Assembly: GCA_018607725.1 (NCBI GenBank)
Contig: JABBAY010000220.1
Span: 1 to 43,116 of the forward strand
Direction of reading: 5' to 3'
Source: K189A clade bacterium
GTDB lineage: Bacteria; Pseudomonadota; Gammaproteobacteria; Pseudomonadales; Azotimanducaceae
Length of the DNA stretch: 43,116 bases
The position numbers and the translations under genes are program-made. A model generated the notes under the pieces. The model saw only the letters and a list, made by a program, of their open reading frames with translations. It was not told where the DNA came from and ran no database searches. Shown one piece after another: positions 31,818 to 41,540 of the stretch. The stretch's first letter is position 1, and each line of letters opens with the position of its first letter.

Positions 31818-33581
31818 ATGCGTAGCCACTACTGTGGTCAGTTAAGGGACACACATATTGATGCAGAGGTTTCCCTGTGCGGCTGGGTTCATCGGCGCCG
31901 AGATCATGGCGGTGTAATATTTCTGGATATTCGCGATCACGAAGGCATTGTGCAGGTGGTGTTTGACCCTGATACTGCCGCCAGTTTCGCCCTTGCAGAT
32001 CAAGTGCGAAATGAGTATGTCCTGAATATTAAGGGCCGTGTCAGGCACCGTGACCAGGCCGCAATGAATCCTAAGATGGCGACTGGGATGATTGAAGTGC
32101 TGGGCAAAGAGCTCATTATTCTCAATACAGCGGATACACCGCCTTTTCAGTTGGATCAGCATTCCGACGCCGGCGAAGATGTTCGGCTGCGGTATCGCTA
32201 CATCGATTTGCGTCGGCCGGAAATGCAGGAAAAAATCCGGTTGCGGTCAAAAACTGCACATTTTGTTCGCCGTTATCTGGAAGAGCGGTCTTTTGTAGAT
32301 ATCGAAACGCCCATTTTGACCAAAGCGACGCCAGAGGGTGCCCGCGACTATCTGGTGCCGAGTCGGACTCATCCGGGACAATTTTTCGCATTGCCCCAGT
32401 CCCCACAAATCTTTAAGCAACTGTTAATGATGTCTGGTTTTGACCGTTACTACCAGATAGCCAGATGTTTTCGTGATGAAGATTTGCGTGCGGACCGTCA
32501 GCCAGAGTTTACTCAGGTAGATATCGAAACCACTTTCATGGACGAGCAGCAGATCATGACGCTGACGGAAGATCTGTTCCGAGCGCTGTTCAAGGAGATC
32601 ATCGACGTCGAACTCGAGGCGTTTCCAGTGCTGACTTACGCCGAGGCTAAGCGTAAGTATGGTAGTGACCGACCGGACCTGCGGTTTGGTCTCGAGTTTG
32701 TTGACGTGGCCGATCTCATGCAAGAGGTTGAGTTCAAGGTCTTCAGCGGCCCGGCCTGTGACCCCGAATCTCGGGTTGTAGCATTACGCCTGGAGCAGGG
32801 CGATCGGCTGACTCGAAAGATGATCGACGACTATACGAAATTTGTTGGTATTTATGGTGCCAGAGGTCTGGCCTACATTCGGGTCAACGATCTTGACGCC
32901 GGCGTCGCAGGTCTCCAATCACCGATTTTGAAGTTCTTACCGGATGAAGTGGTGTTGAATATTCTTGCCCGTGTCGGTGCGAAGGATAAGGACATTATCT
33001 TTTTTGGCGCCGACAAGGCGGATATTGTCAACGATGCGCTCGGTGCGCTGCGCAACAAGCTGGGCGAGGATTTGAATCTTTATACTCGATCCTGGGCGCC
33101 TTGCTGGATTACCGATTTTCCGATGTTTGAGGCGGACAAGACGGGTAATTGGTCAGCGACTCATCATCCGTTCACCCAGCCTGTCGGGGATATGGAAGAG
33201 ATGCTGGCTAATCCCGGCGCGACCCTTTCCAGGGCTTATGATGTGGTAATAAACGGCCACGAAGTCGGTGGGGGTTCGATTCGTGTGCACCAGACCTCGA
33301 TGCAACAGCAAATTTTCAAGGTGTTGAAATTGTCTGACGATGAAGCCAACATCAAATTTGGTTTTCTCCTTGAGGCGTTGCGCTACGGTGCGCCACCTCA
33401 TGGGGGCCTTGCCATCGGTCTTGATCGTCTGATCATGTTGCTCTGTGGATCTCATGCGATCCGAGATGTCATCGCATTTCCGAAGACCCAGACTGCGGCT
33501 TGCTTGTTGACCTCAGCACCCAGTGAAGTTGATCCGCAGCAGCTCAAGGATCTGCATGTGGCGGTTCGTAAACCCGTCTGA
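31818..33581 (+). CDS. aspS: Aspartyl-tRNA synthetase
   Basis: The 587-residue class II enzyme has an N-terminal OB anticodon-binding domain ([21 protein letters not shown]) and catalytic motif 2 around [22 protein letters not shown] split in the usual way. The GAD insertion follows, then motif 3 [18 protein letters not shown]. The length matches the bacterial type. The His in RRRDHGG corresponds to the His reported as one determinant of the non-discriminating AspRS of Pseudomonas. If so, it may also charge tRNA(Asn) with Asp, for later amidation by GatCAB. The gene lies between the FmdB-type gene and yebC. Confidence 0.97.
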   Translation: MRSHYCGQLRDTHIDAEVSLCGWVHRRRDHGGVIFLDIRDHEGIVQVVFDPDTAASFALADQVRNEYVLNIKGRVRHRDQAAMNPKMATGMIEVLGKELIILNTADTPPFQLDQHSDAGEDVRLRYRYIDLRRPEMQEKIRLRSKTAHFVRRYLEERSFVDIETPILTKATPEGARDYLVPSRTHPGQFFALPQSPQIFKQLLMMSGFDRYYQIARCFRDEDLRADRQPEFTQVDIETTFMDEQQIMTLTEDLFRALFKEIIDVELEAFPVLTYAEAKRKYGSDRPDLRFGLEFVDVADLMQEVEFKVFSGPACDPESRVVALRLEQGDRLTRKMIDDYTKFVGIYGARGLAYIRVNDLDAGVAGLQSPILKFLPDEVVLNILARVGAKDKDIIFFGADKADIVNDALGALRNKLGEDLNLYTRSWAPCWITDFPMFEADKTGNWSATHHPFTQPVGDMEEMLANPGATLSRAYDVVINGHEVGGGSIRVHQTSMQQQIFKVLKLSDDEANIKFGFLLEALRYGAPPHGGLAIGLDRLIMLLCGSHAIRDVIAFPKTQTAACLLTSAPSEVDPQQLKDLHVAVRKPV

Positions 33582-33632
33582 TAGGGCATATATAAGCGGT
33601 GGATTTAAAGATACTACTGATGGAGAAAGTGG

Positions 33633-34376
33633 ATGGCGGGTCATAGCAAGTGGAGCAACATCAAGCACCGCAAGGCGGGTCAAGATGCGAAGCGGGCAAA
33701 GGTATTCACAAAAATCATTCGTGAGCTGACTGTTGCTGCTCGAGATGGTGGCGGGGTATTGGAGGATAATCCAGGCCTGCGTACGGTAGTAGACAAGGCT
33801 AAAGCCTCGCAAATGCCTAAAGACACCATGGAGCGCGCGATAGCCAGAGGTGCTGGTGGCCTCGAGGGCAGCGAATTGGTGTCTTTGACCTATGAGGGTT
33901 ATGGTCCCGGTGGTGTGGCGTTTTTGGTAGAAACGATGACCGATAACCGCAACCGAACGGTGGCGGAGGTTCGTCATGCCTTCACCAAAGCGGGGGGGAA
34001 TCTGGGCACCGATGGGTCTGTCGCCTATCTGTTTGATCGCAAAGGTCTGCTCAATTTCGCGCCTGGGCTGGATGAAGAATTAGTCATGGAGCTGGCGATT
34101 GATGCGGGTGCTGATGATGTGGACATCGCTGAAGATGGTTCTGTGGAAGTGATGACGACGCCAGAAAATTTTCTGTCCATCAAGGACGCATTAATGAGTG
34201 CAGATTTTGAGCCCGTCAATGCTGAGATAGCCATGCTGCCACAGAACTATAGTGAACTTGATGCCGATATGGCCGAAAAAGTCATTCGTCTGATGGACAA
34301 TCTGGAAGACCTGGATGATGTTCAGAACGTCTATACCAATGCCAGCTTCCCTGACAGGGATAATGAAGAGGACTAG
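33633..34376 (+). CDS. yebC: YebC/PmpR family DNA-binding protein
   Basis: The 247-residue protein starts MAGHSKWSNIKHRKAGQDAK, the hallmark of YebC. It continues with GGGVLEDNPGLRTVVDKAKA, MPKDTMERAIARG and YEGYGPGGVAFLVE, then the acidic C-terminal domain and NLEDLDDVQNVYTN. YebC proteins are proposed transcriptional regulators (PmpR of the Pseudomonas quinolone system), and newer work links the family to helping ribosomes through proline stretches; I cannot tell which applies. It precedes ruvC as in many gammaproteobacteria. Confidence 0.95.
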   Translation: MAGHSKWSNIKHRKAGQDAKRAKVFTKIIRELTVAARDGGGVLEDNPGLRTVVDKAKASQMPKDTMERAIARGAGGLEGSELVSLTYEGYGPGGVAFLVETMTDNRNRTVAEVRHAFTKAGGNLGTDGSVAYLFDRKGLLNFAPGLDEELVMELAIDAGADDVDIAEDGSVEVMTTPENFLSIKDALMSADFEPVNAEIAMLPQNYSELDADMAEKVIRLMDNLEDLDDVQNVYTNASFPDRDNEED

Positions 34377-34462
34377 GCCGGTATAGAATCTATTCCACTC
34401 CTTGCGTGTGGTAAGCTGCCTTGTGCACCCGGGAGTAGAAGAACTTTCATGACGCAGCATCG

Positions 34463-35026
34463 ATGACAATAATTCTAGGTATAGATCCGGGATCTTTGGT
34501 GACGGGGTTTGGCGTAATTGACGCGCAAGGCTCGCGCCAGGTGTATGTAGCGAGTGGCTGTATAAGAACCGCCGCAAAAGCTGATCTGGCAGGTAAGTTA
34601 GTAGAGATATTCGCTGGGATCACGGAAATTATTCAGCAGTACAGTCCGCAAGAGATGGCGATCGAGAAGGTTTTCATGGCTAAAAGCGCATCCTCTGCCT
34701 TAAAACTTGGCCAGGCGCGAGGTGCTGCTCTCGTTGCTGGGGCGAATCTGGGCTTGACCGTGTTTGAATATGAAGCGCGAAAAATTAAACAGGCAGTAGT
34801 GGGTACCGGCGCGGCGGAAAAAAGCCAGGTTCAGCATATGGTGAAGACGTTATTGAAACTCCCGGCTCAACCCCAACAGGATGCTGCCGACGCTCTGGCT
34901 ATCGCATTGTGCCACATTAATACCCAGCAAAACCTTAGCCGCATTGCGGGCGCAAACAGTTTTCGGCGAGGTCGAATGGTGAGCCTCGGACAACATTCTG
35001 GTAGCGAAGGGAAAACAGACAATTGA
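34463..35026 (+). CDS. ruvC: Holliday junction endonuclease RuvC
   Basis: The 187-residue nuclease resolves Holliday junctions. Metal-binding acidic residues are visible in [17 protein letters not shown] (Asp7), [20 protein letters not shown] (Glu, about 66) and [12 protein letters not shown] (the C-terminal Asp pair). The last ~20 residues extend beyond the usual ~170. The TGA stop overlaps the TTG of ruvA, so the two are translationally coupled. It works with RuvAB on recombination intermediates. Confidence 0.96.
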   Translation: MTIILGIDPGSLVTGFGVIDAQGSRQVYVASGCIRTAAKADLAGKLVEIFAGITEIIQQYSPQEMAIEKVFMAKSASSALKLGQARGAALVAGANLGLTVFEYEARKIKQAVVGTGAAEKSQVQHMVKTLLKLPAQPQQDAADALAIALCHINTQQNLSRIAGANSFRRGRMVSLGQHSGSEGKTDN

Positions 35027-35604
35027 TCGGTAGAGTCAGGGGTAAAATTTTAGAGAAGTCCACTCATCAAGTGGTTGTGGATGTGCAGGGTCTTGGCTAT
35101 GAGGTTGATATTCCCTTGACCACCTTCTTTCAGCTCGGCGATAGCGGTGCTGAAGTGATGCTGTATACCCACCTGGTGGTTCGTGATGATGCGCACCTGC
35201 TGTTTGGGTTTTCAACGGCTTCGGAGCGCGAGCTGTTTCGTGCCCTCATTAAGGTCAATGGTGTTGGACCGAAACTTGCCGTTGCGATCCTGTCTGGTGT
35301 GGATGCCAGGGCATTCAGTCGATGTATTCAGAATAACGACGTCAAAGCACTGACAGCGCTGCCTGGTGTGGGCAAAAAAACGGCTGAAAGGCTGATCATT
35401 GAGATGCGTGACCGATTACCTGCTTTGACGGAAGGGCTTTTGCCTGCTGCTCAACGAGCCCCTGACTTGGTTGCCGATGCTGAAGCAGCGCTCATCGGTC
35501 TTGGTTATAAACCTCAGGAGGCCGCCAGGGCGCTGGGACAGATCGAAGATCAGGACGTCAGCGTTGAGCGCTTGATTCGCCAAGCATTGAAGTCCCTGGC
35601 TTAA
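35023..35604 (+). CDS. ruvA: Holliday junction DNA helicase subunit RuvA
   Basis: The 193-residue protein begins [20 protein letters not shown] (N-terminal OB fold). It has two helix-hairpin-helix motifs ([14 protein letters not shown] and [16 protein letters not shown]) and a C-terminal domain that contacts RuvB. RuvA binds the four-way junction and loads RuvB. The start codon is a TTG overlapping the ruvC stop (TTGA), which gives tight coupling and probably low translation. The length is usual. Confidence 0.96.
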   Translation: MIGRVRGKILEKSTHQVVVDVQGLGYEVDIPLTTFFQLGDSGAEVMLYTHLVVRDDAHLLFGFSTASERELFRALIKVNGVGPKLAVAILSGVDARAFSRCIQNNDVKALTALPGVGKKTAERLIIEMRDRLPALTEGLLPAAQRAPDLVADAEAALIGLGYKPQEAARALGQIEDQDVSVERLIRQALKSLA

Positions 35605-35683
35605 AGTGCAGTATCTCCTGCCGAATAAGCGCTAATGTGGCAAACTGGGAGTTTCAGACCCAGTGAATGGGGACAGGCAGACA

Positions 35684-36733
35684 ATGATTGAATCGGATCG
35701 ACTGGTAACGCCAGAATCTACCCAGGGAGATTCAACTCAAGATTGGGCGATTCGCCCGAAAACCTTTGGCGAGTATCGCGGTCAGCCGCAGGTCAGTGAG
35801 CAGATGACTATCTTCATTGATGCTGCCAGACGCCGTAGTGAGCACCTCGATCATACGCTGATATTTGGTCCTCCGGGCTTGGGTAAGACAACCTTGGCCA
35901 ATATCATTGCCAATGAAATGGGGGTGCAGATCAAAACGACCTCAGGGCCGGTAATTGATAAAAAGGGCGACCTAGTTGCGGCGCTGACCAATCTTGAGGC
36001 GGGAGACGTACTGTTTATTGATGAGATTCACAGGCTTTCGCCAGCCATTGAGGAAGTGTTGTATCCCGCGATGGAAGATTTTCAGGTGGATATCACCATC
36101 GGTGAAGGTCCCGCGGCAAGAACGCTAAAACTTGATTTGCCGCCATTTACCCTCGTTGGTGCAACAACTCGAACGGGCCTGCTGACGTCGCCCCTGCGCG
36201 ACCGGTTTGGAATTATTCAGCGTCTGGAATTTTATCAGGTCGATGATCTTGCTCAAATCGTCCTGCGCTCGTCGAACCTGCTCGGTGTGCGGACTGATCA
36301 GGCGGGTGCTCAGGAGATTGCGTTGCGGTCTCGAGGTACGCCGCGAATCGCCAATCGCCTGCTTCGGCGTGTGCGTGATTTCGCCGAGGTTAAAGCGAAC
36401 GGTCATATCGACAAGGCTGTGGCTGACGACGCGCTGAATATGTTGAAAGTCGACGCTAATGGCTTTGATCATATGGATAGACGCCTGCTCATGGCATTGA
36501 TCGAGAAATTTGATGGTGGGCCGGTGGGTGTTGATAGTTTGGCGGCTGCCATTGGCGAAGAGCGTGACACCATTGAGGATGTTTATGAGCCGTTTTTGAT
36601 TCAGCAGGGCTTTATAATGCGTACGCCAAGAGGTAGGGTGGCCACTCGTCATGCCTATCTGCATTTTGGTTTGCCGATGCCTGCTGCCAGCCCGTTGCTT
36701 CAAGTTGACGATATCCCAACTGAGCGAGACTAA
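35684..36733 (+). CDS. ruvB: Holliday junction branch-migration ATPase RuvB
   Basis: The ATG at 35684 gives [15 protein letters not shown], matching the family start, with AGG six bases upstream. The reading from 35663 adds seven residues. The 349-residue AAA+ protein has [19 protein letters not shown] (Walker A), [11 protein letters not shown] (Walker B), the sensor [18 protein letters not shown] with the arginine finger, and a winged-helix C-terminal domain with a [11 protein letters not shown]-type DNA-binding segment. It drives branch migration with RuvA. It ends 12 bp before tolQ; the ybgC thioesterase gene usually found between them is absent. Confidence 0.97.
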   Translation: MIESDRLVTPESTQGDSTQDWAIRPKTFGEYRGQPQVSEQMTIFIDAARRRSEHLDHTLIFGPPGLGKTTLANIIANEMGVQIKTTSGPVIDKKGDLVAALTNLEAGDVLFIDEIHRLSPAIEEVLYPAMEDFQVDITIGEGPAARTLKLDLPPFTLVGATTRTGLLTSPLRDRFGIIQRLEFYQVDDLAQIVLRSSNLLGVRTDQAGAQEIALRSRGTPRIANRLLRRVRDFAEVKANGHIDKAVADDALNMLKVDANGFDHMDRRLLMALIEKFDGGPVGVDSLAAAIGEERDTIEDVYEPFLIQQGFIMRTPRGRVATRHAYLHFGLPMPAASPLLQVDDIPTERD

Positions 36734-36745
36734 AGAGTAATTGCC

Positions 36746-37426
36746 GTGAATGAGCCACTTTCGATTATCGACCTGGTAACAAATGCCAGTATTGTAGTGC
36801 AGTGTGTGATGGCCATATTGGTGCTGGCCTCGTTGGTGTCGTGGGTCATGATCTTTCAGCGTGGCTTCAGTCTGTCGTCGATCAAGCGAGAGTCGATCGC
36901 TTTTGAAGATGAGTTTTGGTCTGGTAAGGATTTGCGCAAAATTTATCTGGAAATTGAAGCCAGTGAGCGTGAACCCGTGGGCATGGAGCTTATTTTCGTC
37001 GCTGGGTTCAAGGAATTTACGCGTCTGCGCCAGCAAAAGGAGGCAGATCCCGATCGGATTATGCAGAGCGTGCAGCGAGCCATGCGGGTTGCCTTGTCGC
37101 GAGAAGAGGAACGCATGGAAACAAGCTTGCCGTTTCTGGCGACAGTGGGCTCAACCAGCCCTTACATTGGGTTGTTCGGTACCGTCTGGGGCATTATGAA
37201 TTCTTTTCGAGGTCTGGCAACAGTCAATCAAGCCAGTCTGTCTGTGGTAGCACCGGGTATTTCCGAGGCGTTGGTGGCGACTGCAATCGGTCTTTTTGCG
37301 GCCATCCCGGCGGTAATCGCCTATAATCGTTTTGCCGCCCAGGTTGAAATTATCGTAAATCGACTCGAAGCTTTTACTGATGAGTTCAGCGGTATCTTGT
37401 ACCGCGGCATTCGTCGACAGGATTAA
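36746..37426 (+). CDS. tolQ: Tol-Pal system inner-membrane protein TolQ
   Basis: The 226-residue protein has three membrane helices: one near the start (IVVQCVMAILVLASLVSWVM) and two near residues 130-150 and 165-190, within the MotA/TolQ/ExbB domain (PYIGLFGTVWGIMNSF, VAPGISEALVATAIGLFAAIPAV). The conserved Thr and Pro of that domain are present. With TolR it converts the proton gradient into TolA movement, which stabilises the outer membrane at division. The GTG start is preceded by a weak GAG site. It follows ruvB by 12 bp. Confidence 0.96.
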   Translation: MNEPLSIIDLVTNASIVVQCVMAILVLASLVSWVMIFQRGFSLSSIKRESIAFEDEFWSGKDLRKIYLEIEASEREPVGMELIFVAGFKEFTRLRQQKEADPDRIMQSVQRAMRVALSREEERMETSLPFLATVGSTSPYIGLFGTVWGIMNSFRGLATVNQASLSVVAPGISEALVATAIGLFAAIPAVIAYNRFAAQVEIIVNRLEAFTDEFSGILYRGIRRQD

Positions 37427-37428
37427 TA

Positions 37429-37848
37429 ATGGCCAAAGCAGCAAGAAGAAAGCCCATGGCTGAGATCAACGTCGTTCCTTATATCGACGTGACATTGGTA
37501 CTGTTGGTTATTTTTATGGTGACGGCGCCTATGATGACCCAGGGCATCAATGTCGACCTGCCGGATGCTGACTCAGGACCGCTGTCAGTGAGTGAAAACG
37601 AACTGACCCTGGTTGTATCGGTTAAAGCAGATTCAACCTACTACATCAATGTGGGTGATGAGGAGGAAAGTGTCGCGCTGGCGTTGATCGGTGAACGCGC
37701 AGGGAAGATCATTCAGGCAAATCCCGATATTAAGGTGCTGGTGGAGGGCGATCAGGCCCTCAACTATGGGGTTGTTGTAGGCTTGATGAATGTTCTGCAA
37801 CAGGCGGGGGCCAGGAGCGTGGGTCTGATCACGGAACCGCCGGGATAG
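37429..37848 (+). CDS. tolR: Tol-Pal system protein TolR
   Basis: The 139-residue protein starts with MAEINVVPYIDVTLVLLVIF, a single membrane helix with the conserved Asp (IDVTLVL) that takes part in the proton path with TolQ. It continues as a periplasmic domain ending in VMNVLQQAGARSVGLIT-like segments. It starts 2 bp after the tolQ stop and ends 4 bp before tolA. It belongs to the ExbD/TolR family. Confidence 0.95.
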   Translation: MAKAARRKPMAEINVVPYIDVTLVLLVIFMVTAPMMTQGINVDLPDADSGPLSVSENELTLVVSVKADSTYYINVGDEEESVALALIGERAGKIIQANPDIKVLVEGDQALNYGVVVGLMNVLQQAGARSVGLITEPPG

Positions 37849-37852
37849 CATC

Positions 37853-38632
37853 ATGAGTTCGATCAGAACCTACATTTTGCCTGCGGCATTGGCCTTGGCT
37901 GTGCATGTCGGCGTCATCGCCTTATTGTTAGTCAACTGGGATGAGTCAGTGCCAAACGCTTCTGCTGCGGTAGAGCATTACTATATTAAGGCCGCGTTAG
38001 TGGCGGAAAATCCGCATAAGGTCAAACAGCAAAAGCTGGCTGACGCTGCTCTGCAGCGGCGTCAGGCCAAGGCGCGACTGGCCAGGCAGCGAGATGCGGC
38101 ACGTCGAGCGGAATTAGATCGTGATGCCAAGGCGAAGGCCGATCTTGTGGCCAAGGCGAGTCAGGCTGCAGAATCCTCGCGTTTGGAGACGTTGCGGATC
38201 GCGGCGCAGGAGGCTGAAAAAAAGCGGATTGAAGACAAGCTAGCGCAGGCGGCCAAGGAAGCTAGCGTGGCAACGGAGCAAGATCTGGCTCGCGCGCTCA
38301 GCGAGGAACAGGACTACCGATTAGCAGTGACTGACGATGAAAAGGCCATGGCTTACGTGTCGCAGATCCAGCGTGAAATTATTCAGAACTGGTCAAGACC
38401 ACCGAGTGCGCGAAATGGCATGCAGGTCTTGCTAATGGTGTTTTTAGTGCCCACTGGGGAAGTGGTTGACGTGACGCTGAAAACGTCGAGTGGTAACGAC
38501 GCTTTTGATCGTTCAGCGATGCTGGCGGTCCGTAAAGCCGAACGCTTTATTGTGCCTGCCGATTCAGCGCAATTTGAACGTAATTTCCGCGAATTTGAGG
38601 TCATGTTCAGACCCGAAGATCTAAGACTGTAA
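37853..38632 (+). CDS. tolA: Tol-Pal system protein TolA
   Basis: The 259-residue protein has one N-terminal membrane helix (about residues 8-27, ALALAVHVGVIALLLVNW). A long Ala/Lys/Glu/Arg-rich coiled coil spans about residues 55-145. The C-terminal TonB-like domain has VSQIQREIIQNWSRPPSARNG, VVDVTLKTSSGNDAFDRSAM and EVMFRPEDLRL. TolA spans the periplasm and touches Pal and TolB. The coiled coil is short compared with the E. coli protein, which is common in non-enteric relatives. It lies 10 bp before tolB. Confidence 0.95.
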   Translation: MSSIRTYILPAALALAVHVGVIALLLVNWDESVPNASAAVEHYYIKAALVAENPHKVKQQKLADAALQRRQAKARLARQRDAARRAELDRDAKAKADLVAKASQAAESSRLETLRIAAQEAEKKRIEDKLAQAAKEASVATEQDLARALSEEQDYRLAVTDDEKAMAYVSQIQREIIQNWSRPPSARNGMQVLLMVFLVPTGEVVDVTLKTSSGNDAFDRSAMLAVRKAERFIVPADSAQFERNFREFEVMFRPEDLRL

Positions 38633-38642
38633 TAGGAATTCA

Positions 38643-39962
38643 ATGAAACTAAACGCTTACCTGATCGCTCTGCTAGTCGTCTGTATCCCCGTTAAGTCCG
38701 TGCTGGCAGATTTACGGATTGAAGTGACTCAAGGGGTTGATAATGCGGTGAGGGTGGCCGTGGTTCCGTTTGATTGGCGGGGAGGTGGCAGGCTGCCGGA
38801 AAATATTAGTGACATCATTGATGCCGACTTAGTGCTCAGCGGCCGGTTTGAAAGTTTACCTGCCAATCAGATGCTGAGTTTACCCCATGAACCTGCCGAA
38901 ATTTTCAATCGCGATTGGCGATTGCTGAACGTTGAGTATTTGGTGATAGGACATGTGTCGCCAGTGGGTGATCGTTACCGTCTGACCTACACCTTATATA
39001 ATGTCTTCAAGCAATCGGTGGAACTTCGTCAGACCATCGAGGGTGAGGCCAGCGAGATGCGAGATATGGCGCACTATGCCAGTGACAGCGTGTTTAAAGT
39101 TCTCACAGGCATTGAGGGGGCATTTTCGACCCAAATCATGTATGTGACTGCCTTGGGCCCGCTGACTGATCGCCTCTATCGCCTGAACATTGCCGATGCC
39201 GATGGCCATCGGGTCGAGACCATGCTGGAATCCAAAGAGCCGATTCTTTCTGCGAGTTGGTCGCGAGATGGCCGTTATATCGCCTATGTATCTTTCGAAG
39301 TGGACAGTCGACCGGCAATATTTTTGCGAGATGTCGTCAATGGCACTCGACAGCAATTAACAAATTTCCCTGGGCTGAATGGCGCGCCGGCATTTTCGCC
39401 TGATGGCAAGCAGTTGGCGGTGGTTTTGTCGAAAGACGGTAACCCCGATATCTACATCCTTAATATTGCCGACCGGCGGCTACGGCGGGTCACCAGGCAT
39501 TATGGTATTGATACCGAGCCGTCCTGGAGTCCAGATGGTAAGGGCATCATTTTTACCTCTAACCGGGGTGGGCAGCCGCAGATTTACCAGATTCAGCTAG
39601 GCGATCTATCGATCGAACGGCTGACCTTCGAGGGCGACTATAATGCCAAAGCCAGTGTTTTACCTGATGGCAGTGGTATCGTCATGGTGCATCGTCGGGA
39701 AGGTATATTCCATATCGCGATGCTGGATCTGATTCGCGGTCGTGTGACGGTGTTAACTGAGACAAGTCTTGATGAATCACCGAGTATTGCACCTAACGGT
39801 AGTATGTTGATTTACGCAACTCAATATGGCGGCGAGGGAATTTTGGCAGCAGTCTCTGTTGATGGCGGCGTGAAGTTTAATTTGCCTTCCAGCGAGGGTG
39901 ATGTCCGAGAACCTGCATGGTCGCCACAAAAACGGCGAATGTTTAAACCAATTCCGGAGTAG
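38643..39962 (+). CDS. tolB: Tol-Pal system periplasmic protein TolB
   Basis: The 439-residue protein starts with a signal peptide (about residues 1-22, KLNAYLIALLVVCIPVKSVLA). The N-terminal TolB domain is followed by a six-bladed beta propeller whose repeats read AYVSFEVDSRPAIFLRDV, FSPDGKQLAVVLSKDGNPDIY, SWSPDGKGIIFTSNRGGQPQIY and VLPDGSGIVMVHRREG. TolB binds Pal and TolA at the septum. The ribosome site AGGAATT precedes the ATG. A gap of 98 bp separates it from pal and may hold a separate pal promoter. Confidence 0.97.
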   Translation: MKLNAYLIALLVVCIPVKSVLADLRIEVTQGVDNAVRVAVVPFDWRGGGRLPENISDIIDADLVLSGRFESLPANQMLSLPHEPAEIFNRDWRLLNVEYLVIGHVSPVGDRYRLTYTLYNVFKQSVELRQTIEGEASEMRDMAHYASDSVFKVLTGIEGAFSTQIMYVTALGPLTDRLYRLNIADADGHRVETMLESKEPILSASWSRDGRYIAYVSFEVDSRPAIFLRDVVNGTRQQLTNFPGLNGAPAFSPDGKQLAVVLSKDGNPDIYILNIADRRLRRVTRHYGIDTEPSWSPDGKGIIFTSNRGGQPQIYQIQLGDLSIERLTFEGDYNAKASVLPDGSGIVMVHRREGIFHIAMLDLIRGRVTVLTETSLDESPSIAPNGSMLIYATQYGGEGILAAVSVDGGVKFNLPSSEGDVREPAWSPQKRRMFKPIPE

Positions 39963-40060
39963 TTCTGTTAGAATGTGGGTTCCGAATTGTGACGTGATCG
40001 TACGCTTTTCGAGTGAAAATTGTGCTTTAATCTGCTATCAGCGATTTATAGGAGCTAATT

Positions 40061-40612
40061 ATGCGAAGAATAACAACACGTGGTGTCATAGCAATCAGTT
40101 TTGCAGCTTTTGTTCTAGCTGGCTGTGCGTCGAAAACAGAGGTGGAAGAGCCTGTGGCAGAGGTGGCGCCGGTGGTAGTTGCGCCAGTAGTTGAAGCGCC
40201 TGTAGTTGTAGAGGTTAAGCGACCTATGGTCAGCGGTGGCAAGATTTCCGTGCCTGCTGCTGGTGGCATGGATGGAATGGAACAGCTGCAAGGGTTGTTC
40301 TACTTTGACTTTGATCAGACCATTGTCAAGCGTGCGGGTCATATGGAGTTAAGTAAGCATGCGATGGTATTAAAAGACGATTCGTCATTACGAGTTCGGC
40401 TTGAAGGTCATGCCGATGAGCGTGGCACTCGTGAATACAACCTTGCCTTAGGTGAGCGTCGAGCAAATGCTGTACGTGCTTACCTGGTTGCCGAAGGTGC
40501 CCCTCGTTCGCAGATCGAAGTGATTAGCTATGGTGAAGAGAAGCCGGTAGATGGTGGTCACAATGAAGCGGCTTGGGCGATGAATCGCCGAGTTGAAGTC
40601 GTTTACCGATAA
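40061..40612 (+). CDS. pal: Peptidoglycan-associated lipoprotein Pal
   Basis: The 183-residue protein has a signal peptide with lipobox FVLAGCASK (lipidated Cys22). A Val/Pro/Ala-rich linker follows, then an OmpA-type domain: LFYFDFDQTIVK, RLEGHADERGTREYNLALGERRANAVRAYL split in the usual two parts, and MNRRVEVVYR. The Asp and Arg of that domain bind diaminopimelate in peptidoglycan. Pal anchors the outer membrane to the wall and is controlled by TolB/TolA. AGGAG lies 7 nt before the ATG. Confidence 0.97.
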   Translation: MRRITTRGVIAISFAAFVLAGCASKTEVEEPVAEVAPVVVAPVVEAPVVVEVKRPMVSGGKISVPAAGGMDGMEQLQGLFYFDFDQTIVKRAGHMELSKHAMVLKDDSSLRVRLEGHADERGTREYNLALGERRANAVRAYLVAEGAPRSQIEVISYGEEKPVDGGHNEAAWAMNRRVEVVYR

Positions 40613-40634
40613 AATAAGGTTGCGGACTATTCCG

Positions 40635-41468
40635 ATGCGTAGTGTCTGCCGATTAAAAAGTGGTGTGCTGGGTCTGTTGATGCTGACTAGTGCACCATTT
40701 TTGTTTGCGGCTACCAACGATGCCATTAGGGTTGAAACGCGCAATGTGTCTGCTATCCAGCAGTTACCGTTTCAGCCGCCAATTGAAAACGTTAGTCCGT
40801 CGGTGGGTATTGATTCAGAGTATCAGTCGCAGTTGGTTGAGCAGGAAGTGCAGACCTTGCGCGGGCTGGTTGAAGATCTGCAGTATCAGCTTAAAAGAAT
40901 GAAAAAGGTTCAGGACGACCGTTACCTGGAGCTGGATAGTCGGTTTCAGGATTTGAGTAGGAGATTGGCGGCGGGCAAGCTTGGCGTTGTGGTCGACGCC
41001 GACGCGGGCAATCCGGAGGTCTTTGTCAATCCTGGCGAAGTCGCTCTAGAGGAAGCGTCTGTTGATTCTGGCCAGAGCGAAAAATCTCTCTACGACACTG
41101 CATTGGAGCTGATTCGAAATCGACAATACGGTCTTGCTATCACGCAATTACAGGCCGTGATCGACCGGTTTCCCGATGGGGCCTTTGCCCCCAATGCCTA
41201 TTACTGGATGGGTGAGGTTTATGCCGCGATGCCCACTCCCGAATATGAGAAAGCGCGTCAGGCGTTTGTTCAGGTCATTACGTTTTTCCCTGATCACCGT
41301 AAAGTGCCTGATGCCGCGTTCAAGCTGGGCAAGGTGCATCACCTAATGGGTGATTGTGACAAGGCGAAAGAGCTGCTGAGCAAGGTCGTCGAGCAATACC
41401 AGGGCAAGTCCGTTGCCAAGTTGGCGACCAGTTATTTACGCGATGGAATGGTCAACTGCCAATCGTAA
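40635..41468 (+). CDS. cpoB: Tol-Pal associated coordinator CpoB (YbgF)
   Basis: From the ATG at 40635 (MRSVCRLKSGVLGLLMLTSA) the product has about 277 residues with a signal peptide ending near AFA-like residues. A coiled-coil region (SQLVEQEVQTLRGLVEDLQY) promotes trimerisation, and three TPR-like repeats follow (YDTALELIRNRQYGLAI, PNAYYWMGEVYAAM, AAFKLGKVHHLMGDCDKA). CpoB links the Tol machine with peptidoglycan synthesis at the septum. The reading from 40593 (TTG) overlaps pal and lacks a ribosome site; the start is therefore not certain. Confidence 0.93.
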   Translation: MRSVCRLKSGVLGLLMLTSAPFLFAATNDAIRVETRNVSAIQQLPFQPPIENVSPSVGIDSEYQSQLVEQEVQTLRGLVEDLQYQLKRMKKVQDDRYLELDSRFQDLSRRLAAGKLGVVVDADAGNPEVFVNPGEVALEEASVDSGQSEKSLYDTALELIRNRQYGLAITQLQAVIDRFPDGAFAPNAYYWMGEVYAAMPTPEYEKARQAFVQVITFFPDHRKVPDAAFKLGKVHHLMGDCDKAKELLSKVVEQYQGKSVAKLATSYLRDGMVNCQS

Positions 41469-41540
41469 TCCGTCTCATCATCTGAGCAGACTTTTGCGCT
41501 GCGGCTAGATCTCAATAGATAGATTCAAAACCAACACGCT

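Noticed and set aside
36125-37036. 303-residue minus-strand ORF across ruvB and tolQ
   Set aside because: It overlaps two highly conserved genes on the other strand and shows no domain.
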